DNA of 64,000 bases from Pseudidiomarina mangrovi (GTDB lineage Bacteria; Pseudomonadota; Gammaproteobacteria; Enterobacterales; Alteromonadaceae): contig NZ_RJLC01000014.1 of NCBI RefSeq assembly GCF_003999375.1, positions 203,193 through 267,192 of the forward strand. Reading direction: 5' to 3'. Below the pieces are notes generated by a model. The model saw only the letters and a program-made list of their open reading frames with translations. It made no database searches and was not told the origin of the DNA. Numbering within the stretch: position 1 is the first letter of the stretch; the number at the start of each line of letters is the position of its first letter. Both the position numbers and the translations under genes were made by a program. Shown piece after piece: positions 18,025 to 34,671 of the stretch.

Positions 18025-19312
18025 TGGCGCCGCCAGTCGCGCTGCCGCGGCATTAGCCCTGTATCAGGTACTGGAGCAGCAAAAGTCGCTGAGCCAAGCC
18101 TTACCGCCGCTCACCGCAAGCCTTGAAGGGCGTGACCGCGCGCTAACACAAACCATCTGTTACGGCGTATTGCGGGTATTGCCACAGCTCAATTTTATTA
18201 TTCGCCAGCTGCTTAGTAAGCCCTTGAAAAAAGACCTGCTGGTGCTGCACAGCCTTTTACTGGTCGGCATCTATCAGCTGCTGTACCTGCGTACCAGCGA
18301 CCATGCTGCAGTAGCCGCCACGGTTGAAGCCACTGTGCTGCTCAAACAAAGCCGGCAGAAATCACTGATTAACGCAATTTTACGCAATGTGCAGCGCCAG
18401 CGTGACCAGTTCGAAGCTCAGCTGTGCGACCACCCGGAACTACAACATAATCATCCGCGCTGGTTAGCTGATCTCATTCAGCAACATTACCCAGAGCGCG
18501 CTGAGCAGATTTTCGTCGCCAATAATCAACAGCCACCCATGTGGCTGCGGATCAATGAACAGCGCACTCATCGCAGTGATTATCTGGCCTTACTTGAGGC
18601 CGCTGATATAGCCGTACAACAAGAATCACCATTGCCCTCAGCAATTCAATTGATGCAGCCCGTCGATGTGCAGCGCTTGCCGCATTTTGCCGACGGCTGG
18701 GTATCGGTGCAGGATATTGCTGCGCAACATGCCGCGTGGCTATTGGGTGCCGAGGCCGGTGAGCGCATTTTAGATTGTTGTGCCGCGCCTGGTGGCAAAA
18801 CCGCGCACATCCTCGAGCATCAACCACTGGCGCAGGTAGTCGCCATTGACGCTGACGCCAGCCGTTTACAGCGAGTGCACGACAATTTACAACGGCTGCA
18901 ACTGCAAGCCGAAGTGTATTGTGCTGACGCCAGTGACCCAGCCAGTTGGTGGGATGGTCAGCTATTTGACCGCATTTTGCTGGATGCGCCCTGCTCGGCA
19001 ACTGGCGTGATCCGCCGCCATCCCGATATTAAATGGCTACGGCGGGCAACTGATATCAGTGCCTTGGTCACCTTACAGCAACAGATCCTCACTGCGCTCT
19101 GGTCGACACTGAAACCAGGTGGTACGCTGTTATACGCAACCTGTTCGATTATACCCGCGGAAAATGCGGAACAAATTCAAGCCTTTTTGGCCACTCATGA
19201 CGATGCACAACTGATTTCTCTCGGTATGCAGGGTGGTGCTGATTGGCAATGGCTGCCCGGCGACCTCGCCGGTGACGGCTTTTACTACGCAAAATTGGAA
19301 AAGCGGCAATGA
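18014..19312 (+). CDS. rsmB: 16S rRNA (cytosine-967-C5)-methyltransferase
   Basis: 432 residues. The N-terminal NusB-like RNA-binding domain (about 5-140) is followed by the SAM-dependent methyltransferase domain with [14 protein letters not shown] (motif I), [18 protein letters not shown] (motif IV, Cys) and YATCSI (motif VI, catalytic Cys). It overlaps fmt at its start and trkA at its end (ATGA). Confidence 0.95.
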   Translation: MAASGAASRAAAALALYQVLEQQKSLSQALPPLTASLEGRDRALTQTICYGVLRVLPQLNFIIRQLLSKPLKKDLLVLHSLLLVGIYQLLYLRTSDHAAVAATVEATVLLKQSRQKSLINAILRNVQRQRDQFEAQLCDHPELQHNHPRWLADLIQQHYPERAEQIFVANNQQPPMWLRINEQRTHRSDYLALLEAADIAVQQESPLPSAIQLMQPVDVQRLPHFADGWVSVQDIAAQHAAWLLGAEAGERILDCCAAPGGKTAHILEHQPLAQVVAIDADASRLQRVHDNLQRLQLQAEVYCADASDPASWWDGQLFDRILLDAPCSATGVIRRHPDIKWLRRATDISALVTLQQQILTALWSTLKPGGTLLYATCSIIPAENAEQIQAFLATHDDAQLISLGMQGGADWQWLPGDLAGDGFYYAKLEKRQ

Positions 19313-20685
19313 AAATTATCATTCTCGGTGGTGGTCAAGTAGGCGGTACGCTCGCAGAAAACCTGGTCGGTGAAGATAACGATATTACAGTCGTCGATTC
19401 TAATCCTGACCGTTTATCCACCCTCGGTGATAGTCACGATATTCGGACTATTTTAGGCCACGCCTCACACCCCCGGGTACTTCGTGACGCCGGCTGTGAA
19501 GACGCCGATATGCTGATTGCAGTGACTCCCAGTGATGAAACCAATATGCTGGCCTGTCAGATTGCATATACCCTATTCCGCACCCCACGCCGCATTGCCC
19601 GCATCCGTTCCGACGCCTTTATTGATTACAAAGATCAGCTGTTTCACAAAGATGATATTCCGGTCGACCATTTAATTTCGCCAGAGCAGCAAGTCACCAT
19701 GTACATCAAGCGTTTGGTGGATTATCCCGGCGCCTTACAAGTGATGGAATTTGCTGGTGGGCGCGCCAGTTTAGTGGCTGTTCGTGCTTATTATGGCGGC
19801 AAATTGGTGGGTCATGCCATCGCCACCTTAAAAGACCACATGCCCAACGTTGAAACCCGGGTGGCAGCTATTTTCCGCCAAGGGCAAGCCATCAAACCCA
19901 TGGGCACCACGGTGATTGAAGCCGGTGATGAGGTGTTTTTTATCACCGATACACGCTACGTGCGCTTAGTGATGGAAGAAATGCAAAAGCTCGAGCATCA
20001 ATATCGCCGGGTTATGATTGCCGGTGGCGGCAATATTGGGGCGGGCCTGGCCAAAATGTTGGAAGAAAATCACACGGTGAAGTTAATTGAGCGCGATTTA
20101 ACCCGTGCGCAAAAACTTAACGAAGCACTCGAGCACACCACCGTGCTAGAAGGTGACGCCTCAGAGTCGCGCTTGCTCAGCGACGAGCACATTGAAGATA
20201 TCGATGTGTTTATTGCTGTGACCAACGACGATGAAGCCAACATTATGAGTGCTATGTTGGCGAAGAAAATGGGCGCCAAAAAGACCATGGTGCTGATTCA
20301 GCGCGAAGCCTATGTTGATTTGGTCCAAGATAACGTCATTGATATCGCTATTTCACCGCAAGCGGCTACGGTATCGGCGCTGCTGTCATTGATTCGCAAA
20401 GGCGATATCGTCAATGCCTATTCATTGCGCAAGGGCGCCGCGGAAGCCATTGAAGCAGTGGCCCACGGCGACGAGAAGACCTCTAAGGTGATTGGTCGTA
20501 CCATCAGCGAAATCAAGTTACCGCCAGGCACCACCATAGGCGCAATTGTACGCGGTCACGAAGTGTTGATTGCGCATGATGACACGGTTATTCAGCCCGA
20601 TGACCACGTGATCATGTTCTTGGTGGATAAAAAGTATATTCGCGATGTTGAACGCCTGTTCCAGCCGAGCGCCCTGTTCTTCTAA
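19309..20685 (+). CDS. trkA: Trk potassium uptake system regulatory NAD-binding subunit
   Basis: 458 residues with two RCK repeats, each an NAD-binding Rossmann half ([15 protein letters not shown] near 4; [15 protein letters not shown] near 236) plus a TrkA-C half. It is the peripheral gating ring of TrkH/TrkG channels and responds to NAD(H) and ATP. It shares the ATGA overlap with rsmB. Its partner trkH lies immediately downstream but convergent, with a gap of 16 bases, so the two subunits are on separate transcripts. Confidence 0.96.
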   Translation: MKIIILGGGQVGGTLAENLVGEDNDITVVDSNPDRLSTLGDSHDIRTILGHASHPRVLRDAGCEDADMLIAVTPSDETNMLACQIAYTLFRTPRRIARIRSDAFIDYKDQLFHKDDIPVDHLISPEQQVTMYIKRLVDYPGALQVMEFAGGRASLVAVRAYYGGKLVGHAIATLKDHMPNVETRVAAIFRQGQAIKPMGTTVIEAGDEVFFITDTRYVRLVMEEMQKLEHQYRRVMIAGGGNIGAGLAKMLEENHTVKLIERDLTRAQKLNEALEHTTVLEGDASESRLLSDEHIEDIDVFIAVTNDDEANIMSAMLAKKMGAKKTMVLIQREAYVDLVQDNVIDIAISPQAATVSALLSLIRKGDIVNAYSLRKGAAEAIEAVAHGDEKTSKVIGRTISEIKLPPGTTIGAIVRGHEVLIAHDDTVIQPDDHVIMFLVDKKYIRDVERLFQPSALFF

Positions 20686-20701
20686 GATTCTTTTAAGTGG
20701 C

Positions 20702-22153
20702 TTAGGAGCGCCAGAAGGTGGGCGTCAGCAGCACTAAGATGGTGAACACCTCAAGGCGCCCAAACAGCATCGCCAGCACCAGTAGCCATTTGGCCGGATC
20801 AGGCAAGCCGGCATAGTTCGCCGCGACCTCGCCGAGGCCAGGGCCTAAGTTATTGAGGCAGGCCGCAACCGCAGAAAACGCGGTGAGATCGTCCACCCCA
20901 GTGGCTAATACGCCGAGCATAATCACCACAAACACTAAGGCATACGCGGCGAAGAAGCCCCATACCGCCTCCACCACACGTTGTGGCAAGATGCGATTAC
21001 CCAGCTTCACCGAGAACACCCCCGCTGGATGCACCAAACGGTTGAGCTCGCGCACACCTTGCCGATACAGCAACACCACGCGCACGACCTTTAAGCCACC
21101 CGCAGTTGAACTCGCGCAGCCGCCAATAAAACTGGAAAAAATTAATAGCAGGGGCAAAAACAGTGGCCAACTGGCGAAGTCGGTGGTGGCAAAGCCGGCC
21201 GTGGTGCTGATCGATACGGCCTGGAACATAGCTTGGTTGAACGCGGTTTCGGTATTGTCGAATACCCCGTGGATAAATACCGTCATGAACACGGTAAGAA
21301 TGAGCGCCACTTGAATCAGTATAAAGGCACGCACTTCTGGATCGCGCCAGTAATTACTCAAGCTGCGGCCGGTAATAGCGGCATAATGCACGGCAAAATT
21401 CATCGACGATAACAGCAGAAATATGACACAGATGGTATTGATGGTGCTGCTATCAAAGTGACCCATACTGGCGTCATAAGTACTAAACCCACCCACTGCA
21501 ATGGTCGAGAACGAATGCCCGATAGCATCAAACCAGCCCATACCCGCAATGCGATAGGCTACGGCACAGGCCACGGTCAACGCGACATAGATATACCAAA
21601 GATGTTTTGCCGTATCGGCGATGCGCGGCGTCATTTTGGCATCTTTGAGCGGGCCTGGGATCTCAGCGCGATAGAGCTGCATGCCACCAATGCCGAGCAT
21701 GGGCAAAATCGCCACTGCCAGCACGATAATCCCCATACCGCCTAACCATTGCAGCTGTTGACGGTAAAACAAGATACTTTTCGGCAGGAGTTCCAAGCCG
21801 GTAATCACCGTCGCGCCGGTGGTAGTCAGCCCTGAAAATGATTCGAATACGGCATCGGTGACGGACAACGGTAATTCCTCGGCGAACCACAGCGGCACAA
21901 AGCCCACCATACCGAGCACCGTCCAGAACAATACGGTGAGCAAAAAGCCATCACGCACTTTTAAATCGGAGCGCTCATGGCGATTCGGGTACCACACCAC
22001 AAAGCCAATGGCTAAACACACCGCAAACGCCAGCATAAAGGCCACACCGCCGCCGTCGCCATAAATAAAAGCCACCACAGCCGGGGGCAATAGCGAGACG
22101 CTAAACAAACAGATTAGTAGCCCCAAAATGCGAAAAATGCCGCTAAAGCGCAC
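20702..22153 (-). CDS. trkH: Trk potassium uptake channel subunit
   Basis: 483 residues, identical in length to E. coli TrkH, with multiple membrane-pore-membrane repeats. Selectivity-loop segments are visible around FSGLTTTGATVI, FSTIAVGGFSTYD, STTAGFATTDF and NNLGPGLGEVA. It is an inner-membrane K+ (Na+/H+-coupled) uptake channel, gated by TrkA encoded convergently. Transcribed as a single gene; slt lies 107 bases upstream in the same direction. Confidence 0.95.
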   Translation of the reverse strand: MRFSGIFRILGLLICLFSVSLLPPAVVAFIYGDGGGVAFMLAFAVCLAIGFVVWYPNRHERSDLKVRDGFLLTVLFWTVLGMVGFVPLWFAEELPLSVTDAVFESFSGLTTTGATVITGLELLPKSILFYRQQLQWLGGMGIIVLAVAILPMLGIGGMQLYRAEIPGPLKDAKMTPRIADTAKHLWYIYVALTVACAVAYRIAGMGWFDAIGHSFSTIAVGGFSTYDASMGHFDSSTINTICVIFLLLSSMNFAVHYAAITGRSLSNYWRDPEVRAFILIQVALILTVFMTVFIHGVFDNTETAFNQAMFQAVSISTTAGFATTDFASWPLFLPLLLIFSSFIGGCASSTAGGLKVVRVVLLYRQGVRELNRLVHPAGVFSVKLGNRILPQRVVEAVWGFFAAYALVFVVIMLGVLATGVDDLTAFSAVAACLNNLGPGLGEVAANYAGLPDPAKWLLVLAMLFGRLEVFTILVLLTPTFWRS

Positions 22154-22260
22154 GCTTCATCCTCATCCTGCTCAGTTATATGCTGTAGATTGCATGAATA
22201 ACGCAAACTATGCGGCGTTTACGCTAGAACCGCAACCCGAATTTTAGCCTTTTTGTTGCG

Positions 22261-24237
22261 CTAGCGCCCCGCAGCTTCGGCACTAATTCGCATTGGAATC
22301 AGCGGCGTGAAAACCGAATCGGTATTACCGCTTAATTCGCGATAAATCTGCTGGTACGCCAGCACATTTTTCACATAGTCACGCGTCTCGCGAAATGGGA
22401 TGGTCTCAATCCAGCGGTCAACCTCTATCGGATCCGCCGGTAACCAATCAAATACCCGATAAATGCCAGCATTGTAGGCCGCTGTGGCAAGTACCCAATT
22501 GCCGCCTAGGCGCCCACGTAGTTCAGCCAAATAATGGGTACCGAGGCGAATATTAGTGACGACATTTTGTAATTCTCGTTGTGAGATAAACTTGCGCTCC
22601 AAATACTCCGCAGTCTTCGGCATAATCTGCATCAATCCATGCGCACCCGCAGAAGAATGAGCATCAAATCGAAATGCGCTCTCACGGCGGGTAATGGCTA
22701 AGGCCCAATCTACATCAATGCCAGCATTCTCTGACTGCCGTTTATGTTCATCCAAGTAAGCCAGCGGAAAACGCAATTGCACAGCATTGTAGCCGCCAAT
22801 TTGTGCCAGCGTGAAAATTGCTTGATCGTGCCAACCCCATTGATCAGCAAGTACCGCCAAGAGTTCTTGACGGCGGCCGTCGGAGCGCTGAGTCAGTGCA
22901 TACCATTCGCGCCGCGCTTCTACATAACGATCGAGCTGCAACAATTCATACACTCGCTGCACCGCCGGTAAGTCGCGCAGCTGTTGCATCTCTTCAGCGC
23001 TATAAAGCACCGGCTCGCGGGTGAGTTGCTTCGGTTGCCCTAAGCGCGCCGCCGCTAAAAAGCCATAATAACTGCGTTGCTGAGCAACCTGTTGCAGTGC
23101 CACCTCAGCCGCTACCGTAGCGCCGGTTTCGGCCAGCGCCCGCGCATACCAATAGCTCCATCCACCGCTTTCTGCCGCCGCCGTTGGTAATTTTGGGGTG
23201 AAATCTATCAGCGCTTGCCAATTGCCCTGGCGCACCCATTCCGCCAATTGCCACTGTAGTGTCTGTTCAGTGTGATCGGCGGGCTCTAGTTGCGCCAACC
23301 AAGTCGCCGCTTGCGGGTGGTTCTTAGCGGTCAAAGCCACGGCAAAGCGTTGTTTAAGCTCGGTGTGCTGTTGCTCCGAAAAAACAATGTGCGATGGTAG
23401 ACGGGTCAACTGGGTGAGTGCCCGATCAGGATCGCGCCAAATCAAGCGCCCATAAGCATAAGTGACAATATCCGCTTCATGCTGCGGGTACTTCCCGGTC
23501 AAGTAGTGCAAGCGCGTGATCAGCGCTGGGTCACGGCGTACCCGATGATAATGCTCGGCCAGATAACGCATCGACTCCGGTAATAAACTACCCAAATAGG
23601 GTAACAAGCTGTGTTTGCCACCCTCGGCAGCCAGCTTCACCCGCGCCCATACTAGCTCGGTGCTGCGTTGCCCTGCTTGCTGCCAGGCTGATAGTAATGG
23701 ATCACAAGCTTTAGGGAGCGATTCACCGGTCTGCCAGAGCTGATCAACGGCGCGATAGATGGCGTCCTCAGGCATGCCTTTGAGGCTTAATTGATAGCGC
23801 AAATAATAACATTGCTGTTCGGTGGTCGCCGGCACACGGTAATCGCGAACATAGCGGCTTTTGAGGTCTTTACTCTGCAGATAATTCAGCCAATGACGAC
23901 GTAGTTGGCTATCCAGTGGTGTGCCTTCGTGAGCGGCCAAAAATTCTAATACCTGCTCTTCATTGGCCAGATAACCGGTTTTACGTAGCCGCTCGAGCTG
24001 CAAATAAGGCACTAATGGATAGCCCTCAAGCTGCTCTAACAGCAACTGATACTCGACCAGGCGACCACGGCGCGCGGCAAACTCAGCTTTTGGATACAAT
24101 TCTCGCTGCTGCGCGCGCACGTCATCAACCGCCCAAACGGGGTCGCTTATTCTTGGTTCGGCCTGGGATTTGCTCGGCAACCCAGTGAACAACAACGCTG
24201 CAATCAACGTACCACTGAACACCACTTGCTTTAGCAT
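22261..24237 (-). CDS. slt: Soluble lytic murein transglycosylase
   Basis: 658 residues. Signal peptide (to about residue 26), a long superhelical U/L domain of short helices (30-470), then a C-terminal family-1 lytic transglycosylase domain with the catalytic Glu in ITRRESAFRFDAHS, GLMQIMPKTAEYL and NIRLGTHYL, AYNAGIYRV. It cleaves glycan strands to 1,6-anhydro muropeptides in the periplasm. The full Slt70 architecture is preserved. It is divergent from fadB; the intervening 131 bases contain a fatty-acid-regulator-like palindrome adjoining its start. Confidence 0.95.
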   Translation of the reverse strand: MLKQVVFSGTLIAALLFTGLPSKSQAEPRISDPVWAVDDVRAQQRELYPKAEFAARRGRLVEYQLLLEQLEGYPLVPYLQLERLRKTGYLANEEQVLEFLAAHEGTPLDSQLRRHWLNYLQSKDLKSRYVRDYRVPATTEQQCYYLRYQLSLKGMPEDAIYRAVDQLWQTGESLPKACDPLLSAWQQAGQRSTELVWARVKLAAEGGKHSLLPYLGSLLPESMRYLAEHYHRVRRDPALITRLHYLTGKYPQHEADIVTYAYGRLIWRDPDRALTQLTRLPSHIVFSEQQHTELKQRFAVALTAKNHPQAATWLAQLEPADHTEQTLQWQLAEWVRQGNWQALIDFTPKLPTAAAESGGWSYWYARALAETGATVAAEVALQQVAQQRSYYGFLAAARLGQPKQLTREPVLYSAEEMQQLRDLPAVQRVYELLQLDRYVEARREWYALTQRSDGRRQELLAVLADQWGWHDQAIFTLAQIGGYNAVQLRFPLAYLDEHKRQSENAGIDVDWALAITRRESAFRFDAHSSAGAHGLMQIMPKTAEYLERKFISQRELQNVVTNIRLGTHYLAELRGRLGGNWVLATAAYNAGIYRVFDWLPADPIEVDRWIETIPFRETRDYVKNVLAYQQIYRELSGNTDSVFTPLIPMRISAEAAGR

Positions 24238-24240
24238 AAT

Positions 24241-24258
24241 TTCAAACGCACGTTTAAA
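24241..24258 (+). promoter_or_regulatory. PsrA/FadR-type operator-like palindrome upstream of fadBA
   Basis: TTCAAACGCACGTTTAAA is an inverted repeat with one mismatch around a GCAC centre. It fits the CAAAC-N4-GTTT core known for PsrA, the TetR-family fatty-acid-degradation repressor of Pseudomonas and Shewanella. It sits 110 bases before fadB and just behind the divergent slt start. The palindrome is seen; binding by PsrA is inferred. Confidence 0.5.
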
Positions 24259-24368
24259 TAATCATTGAAAAATTGGCTGGTTCAAGCCAAACTCATGGGG
24301 TTAACACTACCACATTAACCGAACGCAAGCCGAAAATCTGTAGCTACGGAATGTAAAGGAGACCGTTT

Positions 24369-27685
<3,317 letters not shown>

Positions 27686-27710
27686 ACCGCGCTTGCTTAC
27701 GCTTATCAAA

Positions 27711-27732
27711 AACCCGCCATTGCGGGTTTTTT
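27711..27732 (+). terminator. Intrinsic terminator of fadBA, also usable by tusA
   Basis: AACCCGC and GCGGGTT pair around CATT, followed by TTTT on the plus strand; on the minus strand five T follow. It overlaps the last bases of tusA. Confidence 0.85.
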
Positions 27733-27958
27733 ATTGCTTGCGGATCACGTAGCGATACGGCGCAGCGCTGGTGTCGGCGCTCACCAGTTGGTGCTCCATG
27801 AAGCGGCAAAAGGCCGGCACGTCACGAGTAGTGGCGGGGTCGTCGGCGATCACTTCGAGCAGATCGCCGACTTGCAGCTTGCGTATTTCAATACGGATCA
27901 GCATCACCGGTTCGGGGCAACGCAGACCGAGAGTATCGAGTTGAACCGTGGCGCTCAT
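27731..27958 (-). CDS. tusA: Sulfur carrier protein TusA
   Basis: 75 residues, a single SirA/TusA domain. The persulfide-forming Cys14 lies in the hallmark [10 protein letters not shown], and the later [12 protein letters not shown] segment also fits. TusA relays sulfur from IscS to TusBCD for 2-thiouridine in tRNA. Its ATG overlaps the stop of the GNAT gene (TAATG), so it is translated with it; association of tusA with this acetyltransferase is unexplained. Confidence 0.92.
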   Translation of the reverse strand: MSATVQLDTLGLRCPEPVMLIRIEIRKLQVGDLLEVIADDPATTRDVPAFCRFMEHQLVSADTSAAPYRYVIRKQ

Positions 27959-28437
27959 TACAGATACTTTTGCCAGAACTCAGCTAAGCCCATGTCTGGC
28001 CCTAACTGATACGGTTTAAAGCCGAATTTCTCATAGGCGATTTTGGCCGGGTGATTGCCCTGCAGTACTTCGAGGGTGAGTTTGCAGCAGCCGCGGAATT
28101 GCGCCAGGGTTTCCACTTCTTGCAACAAGCGCTTGGCGATACCCTTGCCGCGATGGCTGGCAATCACCGCAATATCATGAATGTTCATCACCGGCTTAGC
28201 GGCGAAGGTGGAAAAACCTTCCACGCAGTTTGCTAACCCGACCGGTTGCTCATCGTCAAAAGCCAGCAGTGAGAACACATGGTCACGTTTGGCCATTTCA
28301 TCGGCGAGGGTTTGCTTGGTTGCCTCGGGTAACGCTTCGCCACCACCCATAGGGTCTTGGGCATAGGCATCGAGCATGGCAACCACGGCTTGGCGGTGTT
28401 TCGGATTTTGAAAATCAGCAAGAATAATTTCTAACAT
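27958..28437 (-). CDS. GNAT-family N-acetyltransferase
   Basis: 159 residues. Core GNAT motif A is clear at [24 protein letters not shown] (about 87-110), with the acetyl-CoA pyrophosphate-binding RGKGIA, and the fold ends in [10 protein letters not shown]. The first 50 residues resemble the AAC(3)-I-like branch, but the acceptor is unknown. First gene of the GNAT-tusA pair; tag starts a separate reading 11 bases upstream in the same direction. Confidence 0.85.
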   Translation of the reverse strand: MLEIILADFQNPKHRQAVVAMLDAYAQDPMGGGEALPEATKQTLADEMAKRDHVFSLLAFDDEQPVGLANCVEGFSTFAAKPVMNIHDIAVIASHRGKGIAKRLLQEVETLAQFRGCCKLTLEVLQGNHPAKIAYEKFGFKPYQLGPDMGLAEFWQKYL

Positions 28438-28447
28438 CAGTCTCTAC

Positions 28448-29062
28448 TTAAGTTGACGAAAATGGGTTTTCGAGTTGGAAGGTACGCATCTCTTCGCACA
28501 CCGGTTCATAGCAATGGCAATGCACATAGTGGTCGTTAACCATGCCGACTGCCTGCATAAAGGCATAACATATGGTGGTGCCGACAAAGTTAAAGCCGGC
28601 TTTTTTCAGGGCCTTGGCCATGGCATCAGACACCGCGTCTGAGGTAGGTACATCACCGCCTTGGCGGGCGAAAATACGCGGCTGGCCATCGCTGAATTGC
28701 CATAAAAATTGATTAAAATCGATACCTTGATCACGCAACGCTACGTACGCCCTAGCGTTTTTAAATATTGATTCAATCTTTAGTTTATTACGGATAATGC
28801 CACTGTTTTGCAGCAGTTCCTGCTGATAGCTGGCTGGCAATTGCAGCAACGCATCGGGGTCAAAGTCGGCATAAGCCTGCTGATAGCTAGCTTGTTTGCG
28901 CAAAATGGTGATCCAACTCAGTCCGGCTTGTTGACCGTCGAGGCAGAGCTTTTCAAACAGCTCGCGGCTATCGCTCACCGGCCTACCCCACACAGTATCG
29001 TGGTAGTGCATGTAGGTTGGGTCACTGCCACACCAGCTGCAGCGTTGAATTGTCTCAGTCAT
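28448..29062 (-). CDS. tag: DNA-3-methyladenine glycosylase I
   Basis: 204 residues from the ATG at 29062 ([20 protein letters not shown]); the open frame upstream adds 28 unlikely residues. It has the Tag layout: N-terminal Cys/His zinc ligands ([14 protein letters not shown]), the substrate pocket stretch [18 protein letters not shown], and C-terminal His/Cys ligands in [13 protein letters not shown]. It excises 3-methyladenine from alkylated DNA. It is divergent from glyQ with 82 bases between them. Confidence 0.94.
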   Translation of the reverse strand: MTETIQRCSWCGSDPTYMHYHDTVWGRPVSDSRELFEKLCLDGQQAGLSWITILRKQASYQQAYADFDPDALLQLPASYQQELLQNSGIIRNKLKIESIFKNARAYVALRDQGIDFNQFLWQFSDGQPRIFARQGGDVPTSDAVSDAMAKALKKAGFNFVGTTICYAFMQAVGMVNDHYVHCHCYEPVCEEMRTFQLENPFSST

Positions 29063-29144
29063 TTTGCATGGCGTCCTGTCACCGAGCGCAAACACAGGGT
29101 ATAATTTACGCCAATTTGGATTAAAAATCAGCAAGAGAAGCAGC

Positions 29145-30053
29145 ATGGCGAGCTACGACGTAAAAACCTTTCAAGGCCTGATTCTGGCGCTCCAAGACTA
29201 TTGGGCGCAGCAAGGCTGTGCCATTGTGCAACCGCTAGATATGGAAGTGGGCGCTGGCACCTTTCACCCAATGACTTTTTTGCGCGCGGTTGGCCCTGAG
29301 CCGGCTAGCTTTGCCTATGTGCAACCGTGCCGTCGCCCAACCGATGGCCGATACGGTGAAAACCCCAACCGTTTGCAGCATTATTATCAGTTTCAGGTGA
29401 TCTTGAAGCCATCACCAAGTGATATTCAGGAGCTGTATTTGGGCTCACTGCAAATGCTCGGCTTTGACCCCTTGGTGCACGATATTCGCTTTGTTGAAGA
29501 TAACTGGGAGTCGCCTACCTTGGGCGCCTGGGGTTTAGGCTGGGAAGTGTGGCTGAACGGCATGGAGGTGACGCAGTTCACCTATTTTCAGCAGGTTGGC
29601 GGGCTCGAATGTAAGCCTGTCGCGGGCGAAATCACCTACGGTCTTGAGCGCTTAGCCATGTACATTCAGGGTGTCGATTCTATTTATGACCTGGTGTGGG
29701 CAAAGGGCCCGCGCGGTACCATTTTGTATGGTGATGTGTTCCATCAGAACGAAGTGGAGCAATCGACCTACAACTTTGAACATGCTCATGTTGAAACCTT
29801 GTTTGCCCGTTTTGACGCAGCAGAGAAAGAGTGTGAGCACTTACTTGAAGCCGCTCTTCCGCTGCCTGCCTACGAGCAGGTCATGCGTGCTTCCCATGCC
29901 TTTAATTTACTCGACGCCCGCCATGCTATTTCAGTGACTGAACGGCAGCGCTATATTTTGCGCGTGCGCACTATGGCCAAAGGCTGTGCCGAAGCCTACT
30001 ACGCCAAGCGTGAAGCGTTGGGCTTTCCGTTAGTAACGCCACAAGGAGCTTAA
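29145..30053 (+). CDS. glyQ: Glycyl-tRNA synthetase, alpha subunit
   Basis: 302 residues from the ATG at 29145, preceded by AAGAGAAGCAGC; the longer frame from 29064 is rejected. Class II synthetase core: [55 protein letters not shown]. It forms the alpha2beta2 enzyme with glyS, whose GTG start follows the stop by 3 bases. Confidence 0.97.
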   Translation: MASYDVKTFQGLILALQDYWAQQGCAIVQPLDMEVGAGTFHPMTFLRAVGPEPASFAYVQPCRRPTDGRYGENPNRLQHYYQFQVILKPSPSDIQELYLGSLQMLGFDPLVHDIRFVEDNWESPTLGAWGLGWEVWLNGMEVTQFTYFQQVGGLECKPVAGEITYGLERLAMYIQGVDSIYDLVWAKGPRGTILYGDVFHQNEVEQSTYNFEHAHVETLFARFDAAEKECEHLLEAALPLPAYEQVMRASHAFNLLDARHAISVTERQRYILRVRTMAKGCAEAYYAKREALGFPLVTPQGA

Positions 30054-30056
30054 GTC

Positions 30057-32123
30057 GTGCAACAGAATACGTTACTGATTGAAATTGGCACCGAAGAATT
30101 GCCACCAAAAGCACTTAAAGGGTTAAGCGAAGCTTTTACCGCAGCGCTACAACAATTACTGAACGATGCGCAGTTTAGCTTTAGCGCGGTCAAGCCATTC
30201 GCATCGGCACGTCGGTTGGCGGTGCAAGTGCTGGCGTTAAATTCTGAGCAAGCCGATAGTCTAGTTGAGAAACGTGGCCCCGCCGTGGCAGCCGCTTTTG
30301 CCGCTGACGGCACCCCCACTAAGGCCGCTGAAGCCTGGGCACGGTCAAACGGCATTGAGGTGGATCAAGCCGAGCGGCTGGTCACCGACAAGGGTGAATG
30401 GTTGCTCTACAAAGCCACGGTAAAAGGCCAGCCACTGGCGGCGGTGTTGCCAGAAATCGTGCGCCAAGCGTTGAAGCAACTGCCTATACCAAAACCTATG
30501 CGCTGGGGCAGTTCTGATGCGCAGTTTATTCGCCCAGTTCATACCATCACCATGCTATATGGCGACCAGTTGATTGGCGGTGAAATATTGGGCATTGCGT
30601 CGGGTACGCACTTACAAGGGCACCGTTTTCACTGCCCTGCCGGCGTGCAATTAAGCCATGCTGATGACTACGAGAAGGCGCTGCTGGGCGCGCATGTGGT
30701 AGCTGACTTTGCGCAGCGTCGCGCACTCATTGTCAGTGCCATTGACAAGCTCGCACAGCAACTCGGTGGCCAGGTGGTTCAGGATGACGCATTGCTAGAC
30801 GAAGTCACCGCCTTGGTGGAGTGGCCCGTCGCGTTATCGGCACGTTTTGATGAGGGCTTCTTGGACGTACCTAAAGAGCCATTAATCGTCACCATGAAAG
30901 ACGACCAACGCTACTTTCCGTTGCAGGACGCACAGGGCAACTTGCTGCCGGCGTTTATTTTCATCACCAACATTGATAGTAAAGATCCCGCGCAAATTAT
31001 TGCCGGTAACGAGAAAGTGGTACGCCCACGCTTGGCCGATGCACAGTTCTTTTTCAACAGCGATAAGAAGGTCAGCTTAGCCCAACGCCGTGAGCAATTA
31101 GCCAATGTGCTGTTCCAAAAAGACCTAGGCTCAGTGCAGGCAAAGTCTGACCGTATCGCGCAAGTGGCCAGCGCTATTGCCGAATTGATGGGGGCAGATA
31201 GCGCGGTTGCAGAGCGTGCCGGATTATTATGTAAAGCCGATTTGAGTTCAAACATGGTGTCCGAATTCCCTGAAACCCAGGGCGTGATGGGCATGCACTA
31301 TGCGCGTAACGACGGCGAAGCGCCCGGTGTCGCTGAAGCCATTTATGAGCATTATTTGCCGCGCTTTTCGGGTGATTTATTGCCCGACAGTTTGGCCGGC
31401 GCGGCGGTAGCCATAGCCGATAAACTGGACACCCTGGTTGGTATTTTTGGTATTGGCATGGTGCCAAAAGGTGACCGTGATCCCTTTGCATTGCGCCGCG
31501 CCGCCATTGGCTTACTGCGGATCATTGTCGAGAAAAAGCTGCCGCTGGACTTAGAGCAGTTGGTGAGCATTGCCGCCAGCAGTTTTGGTTCATTGTTGAC
31601 CTCTGCTACGGTGCAAGCCGATGTGGTTGATTTCTTGCTGGGCCGCTTCCGTTCGTGGTACCAAGAGCAGCAGATTGATATCGATGTCATTCAGGCGGTG
31701 TTAGCGCGCCGCCCCACGCGTCCGCTTGATTTTGATCAACGCGTGCATGCGGTCACCGCATTCCGTAAGTTGCCGCAAGCAAGTGCGCTGGCTGCGGCCA
31801 ACAAGCGGGTGAGTAACATTTTGGCCAAAGTATCCGGCGAGATTGCCAGCTCCGTCAACCCAGCGTTGTTTTCAGAAAGTGCAGAAACCGCCCTGTATGA
31901 CGCGCTGACGGCAGCATCTGCTGCGGCACAGGCACACTTAGCCAAAGGTGACTATAACGCCGCCTTAAGCGCATTAGCGGCCTTGCAAGCACCGGTTGAT
32001 ACCTTCTTTGAGAGCGTAATGGTGAACGCTGACGATGATGCAGTGCGTGCCAACCGTCAAGCCCTCCTCGGTCAGCTGCAGCAGCAGTTCTTGCAGATTG
32101 CCGATATTTCGCTGCTGAACTAG
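30057..32123 (+). CDS. glyS: Glycyl-tRNA synthetase, beta subunit
   Basis: 688 residues starting with GTG at 30057, with AAGGAGCTTAAG just before it. N-terminal signature [15 protein letters not shown], tRNA_synt_2f body, an HD-like segment ([17 protein letters not shown]) and a C-terminal DALR-type anticodon-binding domain. Co-transcribed with glyQ; a strong terminator follows. Confidence 0.97.
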   Translation: MQQNTLLIEIGTEELPPKALKGLSEAFTAALQQLLNDAQFSFSAVKPFASARRLAVQVLALNSEQADSLVEKRGPAVAAAFAADGTPTKAAEAWARSNGIEVDQAERLVTDKGEWLLYKATVKGQPLAAVLPEIVRQALKQLPIPKPMRWGSSDAQFIRPVHTITMLYGDQLIGGEILGIASGTHLQGHRFHCPAGVQLSHADDYEKALLGAHVVADFAQRRALIVSAIDKLAQQLGGQVVQDDALLDEVTALVEWPVALSARFDEGFLDVPKEPLIVTMKDDQRYFPLQDAQGNLLPAFIFITNIDSKDPAQIIAGNEKVVRPRLADAQFFFNSDKKVSLAQRREQLANVLFQKDLGSVQAKSDRIAQVASAIAELMGADSAVAERAGLLCKADLSSNMVSEFPETQGVMGMHYARNDGEAPGVAEAIYEHYLPRFSGDLLPDSLAGAAVAIADKLDTLVGIFGIGMVPKGDRDPFALRRAAIGLLRIIVEKKLPLDLEQLVSIAASSFGSLLTSATVQADVVDFLLGRFRSWYQEQQIDIDVIQAVLARRPTRPLDFDQRVHAVTAFRKLPQASALAAANKRVSNILAKVSGEIASSVNPALFSESAETALYDALTAASAAAQAHLAKGDYNAALSALAALQAPVDTFFESVMVNADDDAVRANRQALLGQLQQQFLQIADISLLN

Positions 32124-32166
32124 GCTGGACAACCTACTTCGTAGCCTGATTTCAAGCTAATAAAAA

Positions 32167-32196
32167 GCCCGAACTGTTGCTAGTTCGGGCTTTTTT
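32167..32196 (+). terminator. Intrinsic terminator between glyS and gyrB, bidirectional
   Basis: GCCCGAACT and AGTTCGGGC form a 9-bp stem with a short loop followed by six T; on the minus strand the stem is followed by TTTTTATTA, so it serves converging gyrB as well. Confidence 0.92.
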
Positions 32197-32238
32197 GTAG
32201 GCGTTGCCTTAAGTGCACTAAAGTGTACTAAAGGCACA

Positions 32239-34671
<2,433 letters not shown>

